NCBI GenBank assembly: GCA_009903935.1
Contig: WYEG01000026.1
Coordinates: 31,286 to 95,285, forward strand
DNA length: 64,000 nucleotides
Reading direction: 5' to 3'
From: Caldimicrobium sp.
Lineage (GTDB): Bacteria; Desulfobacterota; Thermodesulfobacteria; Thermodesulfobacteriales; Thermodesulfobacteriaceae
This document shows, one piece after another, positions 24,558 to 34,669 of the stretch. Under the pieces are notes generated by a model. The model ran no database searches. It was not told the DNA's origin and saw nothing but the letters and a program-made list of their open reading frames with translations. A program made the translations under genes and the position numbers. The first letter of the stretch is position 1. Each line of letters starts with the position of its first letter.

Positions 24558-25922
24558 ATGTTAAAAAAGCTCCGGTCTATACTTTTTCCAGATAACATAG
24601 CAGAGGTTAGATGGGATCTATTTCGATTTCAAAGAATTAAAAGCTTTTTCTATAACCGTAAGAACTTTGCTTACATCAGGACCTTTGGGGACATCGTTTT
24701 TATTTTTATAATTCTTTACGGTCTTTTTGGACCTCAATCTAAAGAGGAAAATCCGGTTATTTTTTTAACCTGGGGAATCTGGTGGCCCTCCGTTGTGCTT
24801 TCTTGGTTTTTTCTCGGTAGAATGTGGTGCGCCTTTTGCCCCTTCCCAGGCGTGGCAAGGCTCTTTCAAAGATTGAAACTTTCTCTTGAAAAAGAACCCC
24901 CTTTATGGCTTAAAAAATACGGCATCCACCTTGCCACTACCTTCTTTTTTGTCATCATCTGGCTTGAAACAGCTACCCCATTAGCTCAAGTTCCTCGATA
25001 TACTGCCCTCCTCATACTTTCCGTAGTAGGATTTGCGGGCTTGTTCGGAATTTTATACAAAGGCTATGCTTGGTGTAGATATCTTTGCCCTTTGGGTAGA
25101 ATAACCGGTGTTTCAGCTACCATGGCTTTAATTGAATTTCGTCCAAATCATAGCGTTTGTAAGGGTTGTAAGGGTGCATACTGTAAAAAATCAACTCCAA
25201 ACATCTCCCCTTGTCCAGTCTATCTGGGAGCCATATCCGTGCAGAATAATCTTAATTGTTTTATCTGCGGACATTGTCTTCTTCTTTGTCCTAATGATTC
25301 CCCAAGGGTTTACTTGAGGCATCCTTTAAAGGAAATTATCTCAAACAAAGGTAAAGGTATTACCTGCTCTTATATTGTCCCCTTTCTTATTGGTTCTCAG
25401 ATTTCAAGGTTTTTAGTGGAATCTTCTTCTTGGAAAGCCTTTTTAAGCCAGATTTATTTAGACGAAAAGATAGCTTTTACTTTGCTTTTTCTATTCCTTT
25501 CCTTTGCTATTTTAATGCTTTCTCGTTTAACCATTCTTATTCTTGGAGTCTTTGAAGACCCAATCTTTGGCAGATTTAACCTTGCTATAGCAAGTATAAT
25601 CCCTCTTGCTTTTACAGGGGAGCTTATCTTTCGCTTAAAGTATTTCTTACAAGAATTGGATGAATTTTTAAATACTATAACTAATCTGTTAGAACTTAAA
25701 TTTCTACAAGCATTAAATTTACAAATTTCAAATGTTTATATATTAATTATAAGCTATTTTCTTCTCTTTATTGCCTTTATTGCTACGCTTTATATCATTT
25801 ACTACTTTTATTCTAAAGAGTTCGAACATGAAATACCTTTTAAAAATTTTACAGGCATAATATTTTTTGACTTTTGTCTTTTCTTTATTTATTTCATTAT
25901 TATACCTCTTTCTTTACATTAA
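24558..25922 (+). CDS. Membrane-bound polyferredoxin (NapH/CcoG-like 4Fe-4S protein)
   Basis: A 454-residue inner-membrane iron-sulfur protein. Five to six helices in the first 200 residues are joined by CAFCPFPG and CRYLCPLGR motifs (the paired CxxCP/CxxxCP of the NapH/NosR/CcoG group). A ferredoxin-like segment follows with CKGCKGAYCKK and CFICGHCLLLCPND, and a helical C-terminal half ends the protein. Such proteins pass electrons between the quinone pool and periplasmic or cytoplasmic partners. The C-terminal half does not match NapH and may be lineage-specific. It converges with a ferredoxin gene 9 bases away. Confidence 0.8.
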   Translation: MLKKLRSILFPDNIAEVRWDLFRFQRIKSFFYNRKNFAYIRTFGDIVFIFIILYGLFGPQSKEENPVIFLTWGIWWPSVVLSWFFLGRMWCAFCPFPGVARLFQRLKLSLEKEPPLWLKKYGIHLATTFFFVIIWLETATPLAQVPRYTALLILSVVGFAGLFGILYKGYAWCRYLCPLGRITGVSATMALIEFRPNHSVCKGCKGAYCKKSTPNISPCPVYLGAISVQNNLNCFICGHCLLLCPNDSPRVYLRHPLKEIISNKGKGITCSYIVPFLIGSQISRFLVESSSWKAFLSQIYLDEKIAFTLLFLFLSFAILMLSRLTILILGVFEDPIFGRFNLAIASIIPLAFTGELIFRLKYFLQELDEFLNTITNLLELKFLQALNLQISNVYILIISYFLLFIAFIATLYIIYYFYSKEFEHEIPFKNFTGIIFFDFCLFFIYFIIIPLSLH

Positions 25923-25931
25923 TCCTTTACA

Positions 25932-26117
25932 CTAATCCCAAGATATAGCAGAAACAGGACAACTATTTATCGCCTCTTCGCAATTACAAGTTGAGCATCC
26001 CTCTTGGTTCTTAACATAAGCCTTGCCTTCTTCGTTTAAAGCAAAGACTTCTGGACAAATTTCAACGCAAGTCCCGCAACCAATGCAAAGTTCATCATCA
26101 ACCTTAAGTTCTGCCAT
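25932..26117 (-). CDS. Single-cluster [4Fe-4S] ferredoxin
   Basis: A 61-residue ferredoxin: CIGCGTCVEICPEVF provides three cluster cysteines plus a fourth, and CSTCNCEEAINSCP near the C-terminus gives the remaining cluster cysteine and a likely structural disulfide. This is the pattern of Desulfovibrio/Thermodesulfobacterium ferredoxin I types. It could accept electrons from the Kor complex and exchange them with the neighbouring membrane polyferredoxin. An SD (GGAGGG) precedes the ATG; a TATAAT and an FNR-like box lie further upstream. Confidence 0.93.
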   Translation of the reverse strand: MAELKVDDELCIGCGTCVEICPEVFALNEEGKAYVKNQEGCSTCNCEEAINSCPVSAISWD

Positions 26118-26176
26118 GACCTACCCTCCTTTAAATTTTTTATAAATTATAATATAGCACATGCTTTTTATTTTAC

Positions 26177-26190
26177 TTGACCTAAATCAA
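26177..26190. promoter_or_regulatory. FNR/CRP-family-like box upstream of the ferredoxin gene
   Basis: TTGACCTAAATCAA is an imperfect palindrome (TTGA-N6-TCAA) close to the FNR half-sites TTGAT/ATCAA. On the minus strand the ferredoxin -10 candidates TATAAT (plus 26046+100, i.e. 26146-26151) and TATATT (26151-26156) would place the box about 40-45 bases upstream of the transcription start, the class II activator position. The regulator is not in the window. Confidence 0.4.
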
Positions 26191-26244
26191 GCTTCAAAAT
26201 GTGGAGGGAAACGGCGTTTGGCTATAAAAATAGCAATCGGAGAT

Positions 26245-26270
26245 ACGACCAGCTGGTCGTCTAATTTTTT
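26245..26270 (+). terminator. Perfect 16-bp palindrome followed by a T-run (terminator-like)
   Basis: ACGACCAGCTGGTCGT (26245-26260) is a perfect palindrome able to form a 6-bp stem with an AGCT loop, followed by ctaatttttt. This looks like an intrinsic terminator for plus-strand transcription, yet no plus-strand gene lies upstream; it may stop read-through from the polyferredoxin gene, or belong to the repeat to its right. Confidence 0.4.
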
Positions 26271-26277
26271 AGGAAAA

Positions 26278-26420
26278 CGCTCACTGAGGCTCGGGGTGAC
26301 ACCTCCCACTGTGGCATCAAGAGGTACGCACTGCCAAGCGATGCCTCACTTCTTTCGGAAAGGCACCTTAGGGACGCTCCTTAGGCAAAGCCCAAGGGGT
26401 GACAAGCCACGGGGATACTC
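26278..26420. repeat. Degenerate copy of the GC-rich dispersed repeat
   Basis: Intergenic GC-rich patch between ferredoxin and mogA containing ctcactgaggctcggggtga, ctgccaagcgatgcctcact and tttcggaaaggcacc, similar in wording and order to the interior of the 24230 element. A 103-codon reading frame crosses it, but its sequence is repeat-derived and not a credible gene. Nothing else is seen in 26191-26477 apart from the palindrome at 26245. Confidence 0.55.
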
Positions 26421-26477
26421 AGGGCTACAAAACGATAATAGATTGCCTTCCCAAATTTCAATACTATATTAATAAAC

Positions 26478-26981
26478 ATGAACAAACTTCACCCATCCGT
26501 TGCTATTCTTACCCTAAGCGACAAAGGTAGCCGTGGAGAAAGGGAAGACCTATCGGGGAAACTCCTTCTAAAATTCTGCCAAGCACTTAACTGGGAGGTA
26601 AAGCACTACGAAATCCTTCCCGATGAAAAGGATTTGATCGCTGAAAAGCTCATCTTTTTAGCGGACCATCTAAAGGCTGACCTAATTCTTACCACAGGTG
26701 GGACGGGCGTTCATCCTCGGGATGTAACCCCTGATGCTACCTCTCAGGTAATAGAAAAGGAAGTTCCAGGACTTGCTGAATTCATACGCTTTCTCAGCTT
26801 TCAAAGGACTCCCCTTGCAGCGCTTAGCCGAGCAAGGACTGGGATCCGCGGAGAAACTTTGATCATTAATCTTCCCGGCAGCCCAAAAGCCATAGAGGAG
26901 ATCTTCCCCCACCTTACAGAAATCATTGAACATGCCGTAAGAAAGATTAAGGGCGACACGTATGAGTGCGCAAGAGGTTAA
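26478..26981 (+). CDS. mogA: Molybdopterin adenylyltransferase (MogA/MoaB family)
   Basis: A 167-residue MogA/MoaB-fold protein of molybdenum/tungsten cofactor synthesis, adenylylating molybdopterin before metal insertion. Motifs are AILTLSDKGSRGEREDLSG at the N-terminus, LTTGGTGVHPRDVTPDAT (about 73-90) and INLPGSPKAIEE (about 134-145). Its last 20 bases overlap the real start of selD. Pairing with selD makes sense because selenocysteine and molybdo/tungsto-pterin meet in formate dehydrogenases. Confidence 0.9.
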   Translation: MNKLHPSVAILTLSDKGSRGEREDLSGKLLLKFCQALNWEVKHYEILPDEKDLIAEKLIFLADHLKADLILTTGGTGVHPRDVTPDATSQVIEKEVPGLAEFIRFLSFQRTPLAALSRARTGIRGETLIINLPGSPKAIEEIFPHLTEIIEHAVRKIKGDTYECARG

Positions 26982-28014
26982 GCTCACGCAAATGGTTAAG
27001 GCTTCGGGCTGAGCAAGCAAGCTCCCACAAGGGTTCCTTGTGGAGATACTTAAGGAGCTCCCCCTTCCCTATCACCCTGACCTTATCCAAAGCTTTGAGC
27101 ATGGAGCTGATGCCGCAGTCTATCGCCTAACCCCAGATATAGCCTTAGTCTTTAGCGCAGACTTTTTTACTCCTGTAGTTGATGACCCATTTGTGTTCGG
27201 ACAGATTGCGGTAGCAAACTCCCTTTCTGATATCTATGTGGCAGGAGCGAAGCCCCTTCTTGCCCTAAACCTCATAAGCTTTCCCAAGAAAGGGCTTTCA
27301 CGGGAGATTTTGAAGAGGATTTTAGAAGGAGGGCTAACTAAGCTCAAGGAAGCTGAAGCTCTTTTAGTTGGGGGGCATAGCGTTGATGACCCGGAGCCTA
27401 AGTATGGACTTGCGGTAGTTGGCATAATCCATCCGGATAAGGTTATCACAAACAGGGAGGCAAAGGAAGGGGACCTCCTTTACCTTACTAAACCCTTAGG
27501 CACGGGGATCTTGGCTACAGCTTTTAAGGGTAAGCTTTTTAGCGAAAACGACCCACCTTACCGCGAGATGGTTAGCATCATGACCTCTTTGAACAAAGAG
27601 ATCTCTGAAATAATGGTTAAGGTAGGCGTAAGATGCGCAACTGACATTACAGGGTTTGGGCTGCTTGGACATGCCTTGGAGATGGCTTTTGCAAGCCAGA
27701 AAAAGCTCATCATCTTCGCAAGCAAAGTCCCCTATCTTAAAAGCGCCTTAGAGTTTGCAAGGATGGGTATAATACCTGAAGGAGATTACGAAAACCTTAA
27801 CTTCTGCGAAAATCTTGTAAAAATCTCAACTGAAATAAAGGACGAAATTAGGATCCTTCTTGCCGATGCTCAAACCTCAGGCGGGGTTTTGCTCTGCGTC
27901 CCAAGAGAGCTAAAAGAAAAATTTGAAAAAACTGCTATTGAGAGGGGTTTTTATTCTTTCTATCAGATAGGAGAGGTCGTTTCCGGAGCTCCTTCAATAG
28001 AGGTCTTACCTTAG
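26962..28014 (+). CDS. selD: Selenide, water dikinase, selenocysteine-containing (in-frame UGA at 27010)
   Basis: Makes selenophosphate for selenocysteine synthesis. Ordinary ORF calling would start at GTG 27040 and lose the N-terminus. From ATG 26962 the same frame reads MSAQEVKLTQMVKASG, then TGA (27010-27012), then ASKLPQGFLVEIL. This is the conserved LTxMVKxxG-U/C-AxK active site of SelD, with Sec17 at the catalytic position and the essential lysine at residue 20. Further motifs are DIYVAGAKPLLALN, VGGHSVDDPEPKYGLAVVG and DITGFGLLGHALEMA. A bulged hairpin just after the UGA (27022-27045) is the expected bacterial SECIS. Full length 350 residues. Overlaps mogA by 20 bases. Confidence 0.95.
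27022..27045 (+). promoter_or_regulatory. Bacterial SECIS hairpin of selD
   Basis: CTCC-(C)-ACAAGG pairs with CCTTGT-GGAG around a GTT loop: ten base pairs with one bulged C. The loop lies 20 bases after the UGA, within the usual spacing for a bacterial SECIS recognised by SelB. Confidence 0.75.
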
Positions 28015-28490
28015 TTGCATTTTACTAAGCTTGAAAGGGTCTTCTTCCACTCTTCAAAGCTTTGATAGCCCACGACCTTATTAGCAAGGTTCCCTTTTTG
28101 GTCAAACACATAAGTTGTGGGCGTAGTAGAAAAATCTTTAAAGGTTTCAAAAACAGCCTTATTTGCTAAACCAACAGGATAAGTAAGGTTTCTTGATTTT
28201 ATTATCCGGGGAAGAAGGGGGGCACCGTCTAAATCAACCATAAGGGAGACCACCTGAAGCCCCTTTACGCTGCAGGTCTCATGTAATTTTTGTAAAACCT
28301 TTAGCTCAATCATGCAGGGAGGGCAATACGAAGCAAAAAGATTTACGAGAACGACCTTCCCGTTAAAGTTAGAAAGCTTATAGACTTTTCCATCGATGGT
28401 TTGGAAACTAAAATCAACTCTACTTTGAGCGTAGGTCAAACTGAACAGAATAAGTAAGATAAGGGAAAATAAAATAAAAGTTTTTTTCAT
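28011..28490 (-). CDS. TlpA/ResA-like periplasmic thioredoxin
   Basis: A 159-residue exported thioredoxin-fold protein. An N-terminal signal sequence (MKKTFILFSLILLILFSLTYA) is followed by an AhpC/TSA-redoxin domain with VNLFASYCPPCMIEL (CPPC active site near residue 56) and TPTTYVFDQKGN. It probably reduces disulfides outside the inner membrane, for example apocytochrome c cysteines before haem attachment, which fits the multihaem cytochrome in this window; the exact partner is unknown. Convergent with selD, overlapping by 4 bases. Confidence 0.88.
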   Translation of the reverse strand: MKKTFILFSLILLILFSLTYAQSRVDFSFQTIDGKVYKLSNFNGKVVLVNLFASYCPPCMIELKVLQKLHETCSVKGLQVVSLMVDLDGAPLLPRIIKSRNLTYPVGLANKAVFETFKDFSTTPTTYVFDQKGNLANKVVGYQSFEEWKKTLSSLVKCN

Positions 28491-28555
28491 CCTCGTCCTC
28501 CGCTAAGCTTTTAAAAAATATATAATTCTTTATAAGATTTGTCAAGACAAATGGA

Positions 28556-28676
28556 GAAGCTGTTTCATAAAGACCCTCCCTCCATATCTTCTCAAACGTA
28601 GGAGGAGACCCTAGGGTTAGCGAGGAATCTCCACTGGAGACCCTTGCTTGCCCTCGGGGAGACAAAAAAAGGCAGC
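28556..28676. repeat. Degenerate GC-rich dispersed repeat upstream of ppiD
   Basis: The 28491-28810 gap contains a patch with ggttagcgaggaatctcc and gccctcggggagac, plus a direct repeat GGAGACCCT (near 28615 and 28642). The left flank (gagaagctgtttcataaaga) is vaguely like the left end of the 24230 element. No reading frame is credible here. The rest of the gap is AT-rich and ends in the ppiD promoter. Confidence 0.45.
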
Positions 28677-28757
28677 GGACGAAAAAAAGGAACTTGAGTA
28701 TAAAAAGAAGGCTTGAGTGTAAAAGAGAGCGTAAAAATGTATGTTCTCATTTCTTCC

Positions 28758-28785
28758 TTGCATAAAGATTTATCAATGGTATAAT
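28758..28785 (+). promoter_or_regulatory. Promoter of ppiD-carB
   Basis: TTGCAT (28758-28763) and a perfect TATAAT (28780-28785) with a 16-base spacer. The predicted start is about 20 bases before the ppiD ATG at 28811. Confidence 0.7.
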
Positions 28786-28810
28786 TAGCAAAATTCGATT
28801 TTGGTGTTAA

Positions 28811-30604
28811 ATGTTTGAATTCCTAAGAAAAGGCGCAACCTCAATCTTTGCCAAAATCTTCCTTGCGGTTATCATCATAGTATTTGTCTTTTGGGGGATA
28901 GGCACCTTTACTGGAGATAGGTCTCAAGTTGTGGCTGAAATCTCAGGAGAAAAAATCACCGCCAAAGAGTTTCGCGAATACTACAACTACCAGCTCTATC
29001 AACTAAAGCTTGCCTTTGGGGAGGGCTCCCAAGAGATAGCCAAGGACCCAAAGTTTAAAGAAGAGGTCCTGTTTGACCTTATCAGAAAAAGGCTTCTTCG
29101 CAAGTATGCTGAAAGTCTTGGTCTTTCGGTAAGCGAAAAAGAGGTTGAAATGTATCTTGCCCAAATACCAGCCTTCCAGGATAGAGGCGCCTTTAACCCT
29201 GCGAAGTATCAAACCCTTCTTAGGGAAGTAGGCGTTACTCCTAAGTTCTTTGAAGAGCTCTTAAAGCAAGACCTTTTAGAGCAAAAGCTTTCTTCCCTTC
29301 TCAACTCAGCCCTTTTTACCACAAAAAAAGAAGCCGAAGACTTTGCTAAGTTTTATTTTCAAACCCTTCATTTTAAATTGGCAGAGCTCCCTTATAGTTC
29401 TTGCGCGAAAGAGCTTAAACCAACGGATTCCGACCTTGAAAACTTCTTCCTCACAAGAAGAGATTTATACACTGAAGAAGAAAAGGTAAAGCTTGTCTAT
29501 CACTTCTTACCCTTTGAAGGACAAACCGAGGTAAGCGAAAAAGAAATAAAAGATTATTACGAAAAAAATCTCACAAGGTTTAAAGAACCCTTCAAGGTGA
29601 AGCTTAGAGAAATTTTTATCGAAGGGACAGACCAATCTGCCTTTACTAAAGCCCAAAGCTTAAGAGCCGAGATAAAGGACCTTAAAGATTTTGCAAAGCA
29701 CAGGAGCATCTCCCAATGGTATGATGAAAATTCTCTTCCTCCGGAGCTAAGAAATCTTATCAAATCTGCCAAACCCGGTCTAATTTTAGGTCCTCTTAAG
29801 GTTGAGGGGGGCTACCTCATCGTTGGTGTAGAAGAAATATCACCTGAGAGGCTCTTAAAGCTTGAAGAGGTTAAAAGCAGGATTATCTCTGAGTTAAAGC
29901 AGGAAAAGATAAAGGCTAATGTTATAGCTAAGGCAAATGAGCTTTATACCAAAGTGGTCAAAGAGGACGGGCTAACAAACCTTTCCCAAAAAGAAGGATT
30001 AAAACTTATGGAAACACCTTACATGACAAGAAAGGAGCTTCTAAACCTTATCCAAGATCCGCAGACATTGGATAAGGTCTTTAAGGAAAAGAAAGGGGCC
30101 TATCTTCCTCCCGTTCAAACTCCAAAAGGTGTTTTTCTTATAGAAATAAAGGATAAAAAAGAAAGGAGGAACTTGGAGTTTTCCGAGGTAAAAGAGAAGG
30201 TAAAAGAGGACTATCTCAAAGAGAAGGGAAAAGCCCTCTGTGAAGATAAGGCTAAGAGCTTGATTGCCTTAGCTAAGAAAGGTGAAGATTTTGTCAAAAC
30301 AGCCCAAGCTAAGGGTTTTAAGATTTTGGAATCTACGGTAAAGAGAAAGGATTTCGACCCACAGATAGGTCTAAGAAAGGACCTAAAGCTTGGGATTATC
30401 GAAGAGCCAAGGGTCTTAGAGGATAGAACTCAAGTGCTTTATCTTGAAAGGGTAGTAAACCCGGCCAATCTTAAGCCAGAGGAAATTTCCTTAGCTAAAG
30501 AGGCTTTAATCTCGCTTAAGAAAGAGGTTATTCAGCGTGCCCTTTTTAAAGACCTTCAGGACAAAAAGAGCATAAAGATCTATCCTTTGTTTAAACAGCT
30601 TTAA
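28811..30604 (+). CDS. ppiD: PpiD/SurA-type peptidyl-prolyl isomerase and chaperone
   Basis: A 597-residue membrane-anchored periplasmic foldase. The N-terminal helix ([22 protein letters not shown], about 13-34) precedes a SurA_N-like helical chaperone domain (about 40-200). A parvulin-like region (about 240-345) contains [11 protein letters not shown] and [21 protein letters not shown], and a long charged C-terminal helical region follows. It helps fold outer-membrane and periplasmic proteins at the Sec exit. A short A/T-rich hairpin-like stretch and 41 bases separate it from carB. Confidence 0.88.
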   Translation: MFEFLRKGATSIFAKIFLAVIIIVFVFWGIGTFTGDRSQVVAEISGEKITAKEFREYYNYQLYQLKLAFGEGSQEIAKDPKFKEEVLFDLIRKRLLRKYAESLGLSVSEKEVEMYLAQIPAFQDRGAFNPAKYQTLLREVGVTPKFFEELLKQDLLEQKLSSLLNSALFTTKKEAEDFAKFYFQTLHFKLAELPYSSCAKELKPTDSDLENFFLTRRDLYTEEEKVKLVYHFLPFEGQTEVSEKEIKDYYEKNLTRFKEPFKVKLREIFIEGTDQSAFTKAQSLRAEIKDLKDFAKHRSISQWYDENSLPPELRNLIKSAKPGLILGPLKVEGGYLIVGVEEISPERLLKLEEVKSRIISELKQEKIKANVIAKANELYTKVVKEDGLTNLSQKEGLKLMETPYMTRKELLNLIQDPQTLDKVFKEKKGAYLPPVQTPKGVFLIEIKDKKERRNLEFSEVKEKVKEDYLKEKGKALCEDKAKSLIALAKKGEDFVKTAQAKGFKILESTVKRKDFDPQIGLRKDLKLGIIEEPRVLEDRTQVLYLERVVNPANLKPEEISLAKEALISLKKEVIQRALFKDLQDKKSIKIYPLFKQL

Positions 30605-30645
30605 AAAAGGCTTTTTTATTTTTTAGAGGGGTTTTAGGGGGTAGT

Positions 30646-33600
30646 ATGCCAAAAAGGACGGATATAAAAAAGATCCTGATCATCGGCTCTGGACCGATAG
30701 TTATCGGTCAGGCGTGCGAGTTTGATTATTCTGGAAGTCAAGCTTGCAAAGCCCTGCGGGAAGAAGGATATGAAATCGTTCTTGTTAACTCAAACCCTGC
30801 AACCATCATGACCGACCCTGAAATGGCTGACCGCACCTACATAGAACCGCTTATCCCCGAGGTCTTGGAATACATCATCAAAGAGGAGAGGCCGGATGCC
30901 CTTTTACCAACCCTTGGTGGACAAACAGGCTTAAACTTGGCCTTTGCCTTAGCAAGAAAGGGCGTATTAGAAAAATACAAGGTTGAGCTTATCGGAGCCA
31001 AGGAATCTGCCATTGAGAAGGCAGAAAGCAGGGAACATTTCAAAAAGGCGATGGAAAGGATCGGGCTAAAGGTTCCAAAAAGCGCAATTGTTAAATCTTT
31101 AGCAGAGGCGGAAAAGGCGATTAAAGAAATAGGTTTTCCGGTAATCGTTAGACCGAGCTTTACTCTTGGGGGGACAGGGGGCGGTGTAGCCTACAACATT
31201 GAAGAGCTAAGGGAAATAGTGTCTGCAGGGCTTGAAGCTTCGCTTATTCACGAAGTAATGCTAGAGGAGTCAGTCCTTGGATGGAAAGAGTATGAGCTTG
31301 AGGTGATGAGGGATTTCAAGGATAATGTGGTTATCATCTGCTCCATCGAGAACTTTGACCCTATGGGGGTTCATACTGGTGATTCTATAACCGTTGCCCC
31401 TTCGCAAACCCTTTCAGATGTAGAATACCAAAGGATGAGGGTTGCTGCTCAAGCGGTTATTCGAGAGATCGGCGTTGAAACAGGGGGCTCAAACATTCAA
31501 TTTGCCATAAACCCGGATACTGGCGAGATGGTCGTGATTGAGATGAACCCAAGGGTTTCCCGTTCTTCAGCCTTAGCCAGTAAAGCAACGGGTTATCCTA
31601 TCGCGAAGATCGCGGCCAAGCTTGCTGTAGGATATACGCTTGATGAGCTGGCAAACGACATAACCAAAGAAACCAAAGCCGCCTTCGAGCCAACCATCGA
31701 CTATGTGGTGGTAAAGATCCCTCGGTTCACCTTTGAGAAATTCCCAGAGGCTAAGGATGAGCTAACAACCTCCATGCGGTCTGTAGGGGAAACGATGGCC
31801 ATCGGGAGGACCTTTAAGGAGGCTTTACAGAAGGCCATCGCAGGGCTTGAGATAGGGAGGTTTGGCTTTGGTGCTGACGGAAAATCCCCTTCAGACATAG
31901 GAGAATTCCTACCCCTTGAGCTTATCAAGGAAAAACTTGCCCGTCCAAACAGCCAAAGGCTTTTTTACATCAGAGAAGCCTTTAAAGCTGGGCTAACCAT
32001 TGATGAAATATACAGGCTTACCTACATTGACCGCTGGTTTCTCTACAACCTTTGGCAGGTCTTTACTGTTAGCGAGGAGCTAAAAGGCAGACCTCTTGAA
32101 ACCATCTCTTCGGAAGATTTAAAGGAACTAAAACAGATGGGCTTTACAGATTATCAGATTGCCTTTTTAACCGGCTCAACCGAGATAGAAGTTAGAAAAA
32201 GAAGGTTAGCTCTTGGGATTAAGCCAACCTATAAGCTTATTGATACCTGCGCGGCTGAGTTTGAGGCTTACACTCCTTACTTTTATTCCACCTATGAAGT
32301 AGAAAACGAAAGCCGGGCAAGGCTTTCCAAAAATAAAAAGGTCATCATCATTGGAGGGGGACCAAACCGCATCGGTCAAGGCATTGAGTTTGACTACTGC
32401 TGTGTTCATGCCGTTAAAGCCTTAAGGGAACGCGGCATAGACGCTATTATGATCAACTCAAACCCTGAGACGGTGTCCACAGACTACGATGTCTCAACAA
32501 GGCTTTACTTTGAGCCCTTAACCTTTGAGCATGTGCTTAACATCTACGAGGAAGAAGAGCCAGACGGAGTAATAGTTCAGTTTGGCGGTCAAACCCCACT
32601 TAACCTTGCCATGCCCCTCTACAAAGCTGGCGTCAAAATCCTTGGAACAAGCCCCCTTCAGATAGACAGAGCAGAAGACAGAGAAAAATTTGACGCCCTT
32701 TTGGAAAAGGTAGGTTTAAAGAGACCAAAGGCTGGTATAGCAAGAAGCGCAGATGAAGCTTTGGAAGTAGCTCGTAAAATCGGCTATCCAGTCTTGGTCC
32801 GACCTTCCTATGTGCTTGGTGGTCGGGCTATGAAGATTGTTTATTCTGAAGCGGAGCTTATGGAATACATAGAGACGGCGGTAAAAGTTCAGCCAGAGCA
32901 TCCAATACTCATCGATAGGTTCCTTGAGGATGCCCTTGAAGTTGATGTTGACGCCATATCAGATGGTGAAACCGTAGTTGTGGCGGGGATTATGGAACAT
33001 ATCGAGGAAGCAGGAGTCCATTCGGGGGACTCGGCTTGTATTCTGCCCCCTGTAAACATCCCTCCAAAGCTCATAGATGAAATCCGTAGGGCAACTCATG
33101 TTTTAGCTAAGGAGTTAGAGGTCAAAGGATTGATAAACATTCAGTTTGCCATAAAGGATGAGGAGCTTTATGTTCTTGAAGTAAACCCAAGGGCCTCAAG
33201 AACTATCCCCTTTGTCTCAAAAGCTATTGGCGTGCCTTTAGCCAAGCTTGCAACCTGGATAATGCTTGGAGAATCCTTAAAAGACCTTGGCTTCACTCAA
33301 GAGGTTTGGCCAAAGTATTATTCTGTGAAAGAAGTTGTCTTTCCGTTTAAGCGTTTCCCGGGAGTTGATGTGACCCTTGGACCAGAGATGAAGTCAACCG
33401 GTGAGGTTATGGGCATTGACTGGGAGCCATCCTTAGCTTATGCCAAGGCTCAGTTTGCGGCAGGCATGCGGCTTCCTCTATCAGGAAGAGTTTTTATCTC
33501 TGTCAAGGATGAAGATAAGCCACAGGTCGTGGAAATTGCCAAAGTTTTAGAAAACCTTGGGTTTGAAATAGTAGCCACCGAGGGGACGGCAAAGTATTTG

Positions 33601-33918
33601 GAAGACTTTGGCATTAAAGTAAAGGTCATCCCCAAAATTTCAGAGGGGCGGCGCCCAAACATCCTTGACCTTATTAAAAACAAAGAAATTGACTTAATGA
33701 TAAACACGGCCAAAGGAAAGGTTAGTAAACTTGATGCCTACCTTATCCGAAGATATGCGATGGAGCTTGATATCCCCTATGCTACAACCATTTCTGGCGC
33801 TCGAGCCATGGTTTGCAGTATAAGAAGACTAAAGGAAAAAAGCTTCTCCTACTCAGCTTTACAGGATTATTATAAGACCTTACCATGCAACTACTATGCG
33901 ACTAAAACAGATAGATAA
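30646..33918 (+). CDS. carB: Carbamoyl-phosphate synthase, large subunit
   Basis: A full-length 1090-residue CarB, making carbamoyl phosphate from ammonia, bicarbonate and ATP for arginine and pyrimidines. The two homologous ATP-grasp halves are clear: the first begins [22 protein letters not shown] and the second [39 protein letters not shown] and [14 protein letters not shown] mark the matching active-site loops, and the C-terminal MGS-like allosteric domain starts near [13 protein letters not shown]. No carA is adjacent. The 3' end overlaps the convergent biotin-ligase gene by 17 bases. Confidence 0.97.
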   Translation: MPKRTDIKKILIIGSGPIVIGQACEFDYSGSQACKALREEGYEIVLVNSNPATIMTDPEMADRTYIEPLIPEVLEYIIKEERPDALLPTLGGQTGLNLAFALARKGVLEKYKVELIGAKESAIEKAESREHFKKAMERIGLKVPKSAIVKSLAEAEKAIKEIGFPVIVRPSFTLGGTGGGVAYNIEELREIVSAGLEASLIHEVMLEESVLGWKEYELEVMRDFKDNVVIICSIENFDPMGVHTGDSITVAPSQTLSDVEYQRMRVAAQAVIREIGVETGGSNIQFAINPDTGEMVVIEMNPRVSRSSALASKATGYPIAKIAAKLAVGYTLDELANDITKETKAAFEPTIDYVVVKIPRFTFEKFPEAKDELTTSMRSVGETMAIGRTFKEALQKAIAGLEIGRFGFGADGKSPSDIGEFLPLELIKEKLARPNSQRLFYIREAFKAGLTIDEIYRLTYIDRWFLYNLWQVFTVSEELKGRPLETISSEDLKELKQMGFTDYQIAFLTGSTEIEVRKRRLALGIKPTYKLIDTCAAEFEAYTPYFYSTYEVENESRARLSKNKKVIIIGGGPNRIGQGIEFDYCCVHAVKALRERGIDAIMINSNPETVSTDYDVSTRLYFEPLTFEHVLNIYEEEEPDGVIVQFGGQTPLNLAMPLYKAGVKILGTSPLQIDRAEDREKFDALLEKVGLKRPKAGIARSADEALEVARKIGYPVLVRPSYVLGGRAMKIVYSEAELMEYIETAVKVQPEHPILIDRFLEDALEVDVDAISDGETVVVAGIMEHIEEAGVHSGDSACILPPVNIPPKLIDEIRRATHVLAKELEVKGLINIQFAIKDEELYVLEVNPRASRTIPFVSKAIGVPLAKLATWIMLGESLKDLGFTQEVWPKYYSVKEVVFPFKRFPGVDVTLGPEMKSTGEVMGIDWEPSLAYAKAQFAAGMRLPLSGRVFISVKDEDKPQVVEIAKVLENLGFEIVATEGTAKYLEDFGIKVKVIPKISEGRRPNILDLIKNKEIDLMINTAKGKVSKLDAYLIRRYAMELDIPYATTISGARAMVCSIRRLKEKSFSYSALQDYYKTLPCNYYATKTDR

Positions 33919-34669
33919 CCTCTCCTGAGTTGAAAGAAAGCAGGCTACCCTCTACCTTGAGCAGAAGTGAACCATCTGGCAAGATATCGTGAACTTTACC
34001 AACGATAAACTCCTCTTCATCAAGGTTGTAAGAAAAGGCAACGCATCTTCCGATGGTGTCGCTAAGATGATAAAAATCTTCAATTATGGGACAAGAAGCA
34101 GCATCTTCTTCAAAAAATCTCCTTTCATAGGATAAAAGGGCATCATAATAGTAGTTTATCCATTTTAAAAGTAGGTAAAGGGCTGTGGTTAGAGGAATTT
34201 CCCTTCGGATGAGCCTTTTTAAGCTTTCTGCAGGAAGCCCTTCTGGGGGTTCGTTGTTTAGGTTTAAACCTAAACCAACGATAAACCAATCCTTATAGCT
34301 TTCAATAAGGGTCCCGCCTAGCTTTTTTCCTCGAAAATGAGGGTCGCTAATCCACTTAAGCTTGACTTCCTTTGCTGAAAGTTCATGACAGGTTCTAACC
34401 ATAGCCAGACCAAAGAGGAGTGAAAAAAGCCCAAAATGTTGAGGAAGGATCTCATTATAAAGAGAGATAGCAAGCCATAGCCCGCCTTTTTCAGCAAACC
34501 ATTTCCGGTCAAACCGACCTTTGGCTGAAGTTAAGCGTTCGGCAACGATTACCCGTCCATGAGCACTTCGGGGAAGTTCATCAATGATCTGCTTTGCTAA
34601 GGACATAGCTCGGGGGATCTCCTTAAAGAACCAAATTTCCTGCCCGACTACCCAGCTTAGCTTGGCCAC
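33902..34669 (-). CDS. Biotin-[acetyl-CoA-carboxylase] ligase-like protein
   Basis: A 255-residue BPL_LplA_LipB-fold protein, last in the acc cluster. The region [21 protein letters not shown] corresponds to the GRGRxGRxW...GGLxxS biotin/ATP loop of BirA, but it departs from the consensus. [14 protein letters not shown] matches the GIGINVN motif, and a C-terminal SH3-like domain follows ([31 protein letters not shown]). There is no N-terminal DNA-binding domain, so it would be a monofunctional ligase. The altered loop leaves some doubt about activity. It overlaps the upstream gene by 13 bases. Confidence 0.8.
   Translation of the reverse strand: MAKLSWVVGQEIWFFKEIPRAMSLAKQIIDELPRSAHGRVIVAERLTSAKGRFDRKWFAEKGGLWLAISLYNEILPQHFGLFSLLFGLAMVRTCHELSAKEVKLKWISDPHFRGKKLGGTLIESYKDWFIVGLGLNLNNEPPEGLPAESLKRLIRREIPLTTALYLLLKWINYYYDALLSYERRFFEEDAASCPIIEDFYHLSDTIGRCVAFSYNLDEEEFIVGKVHDILPDGSLLLKVEGSLLSFNSGEVIYLF

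Noticed and set aside
26161..26472. 103-codon open frame before mogA
   Set aside because: It runs through the palindrome and the GC-rich repeat, has no ribosome site and no protein-like pattern; best explained as repeat DNA.
27040..28014. selD starting at GTG 27040
   Set aside because: This start removes the catalytic region; the UGA-containing upstream segment matches the family exactly.
30605..30645. A/T hairpin after ppiD as a terminator
   Set aside because: The stem is only A-T pairs with a three-base loop; too weak, and carB has no promoter of its own nearby.
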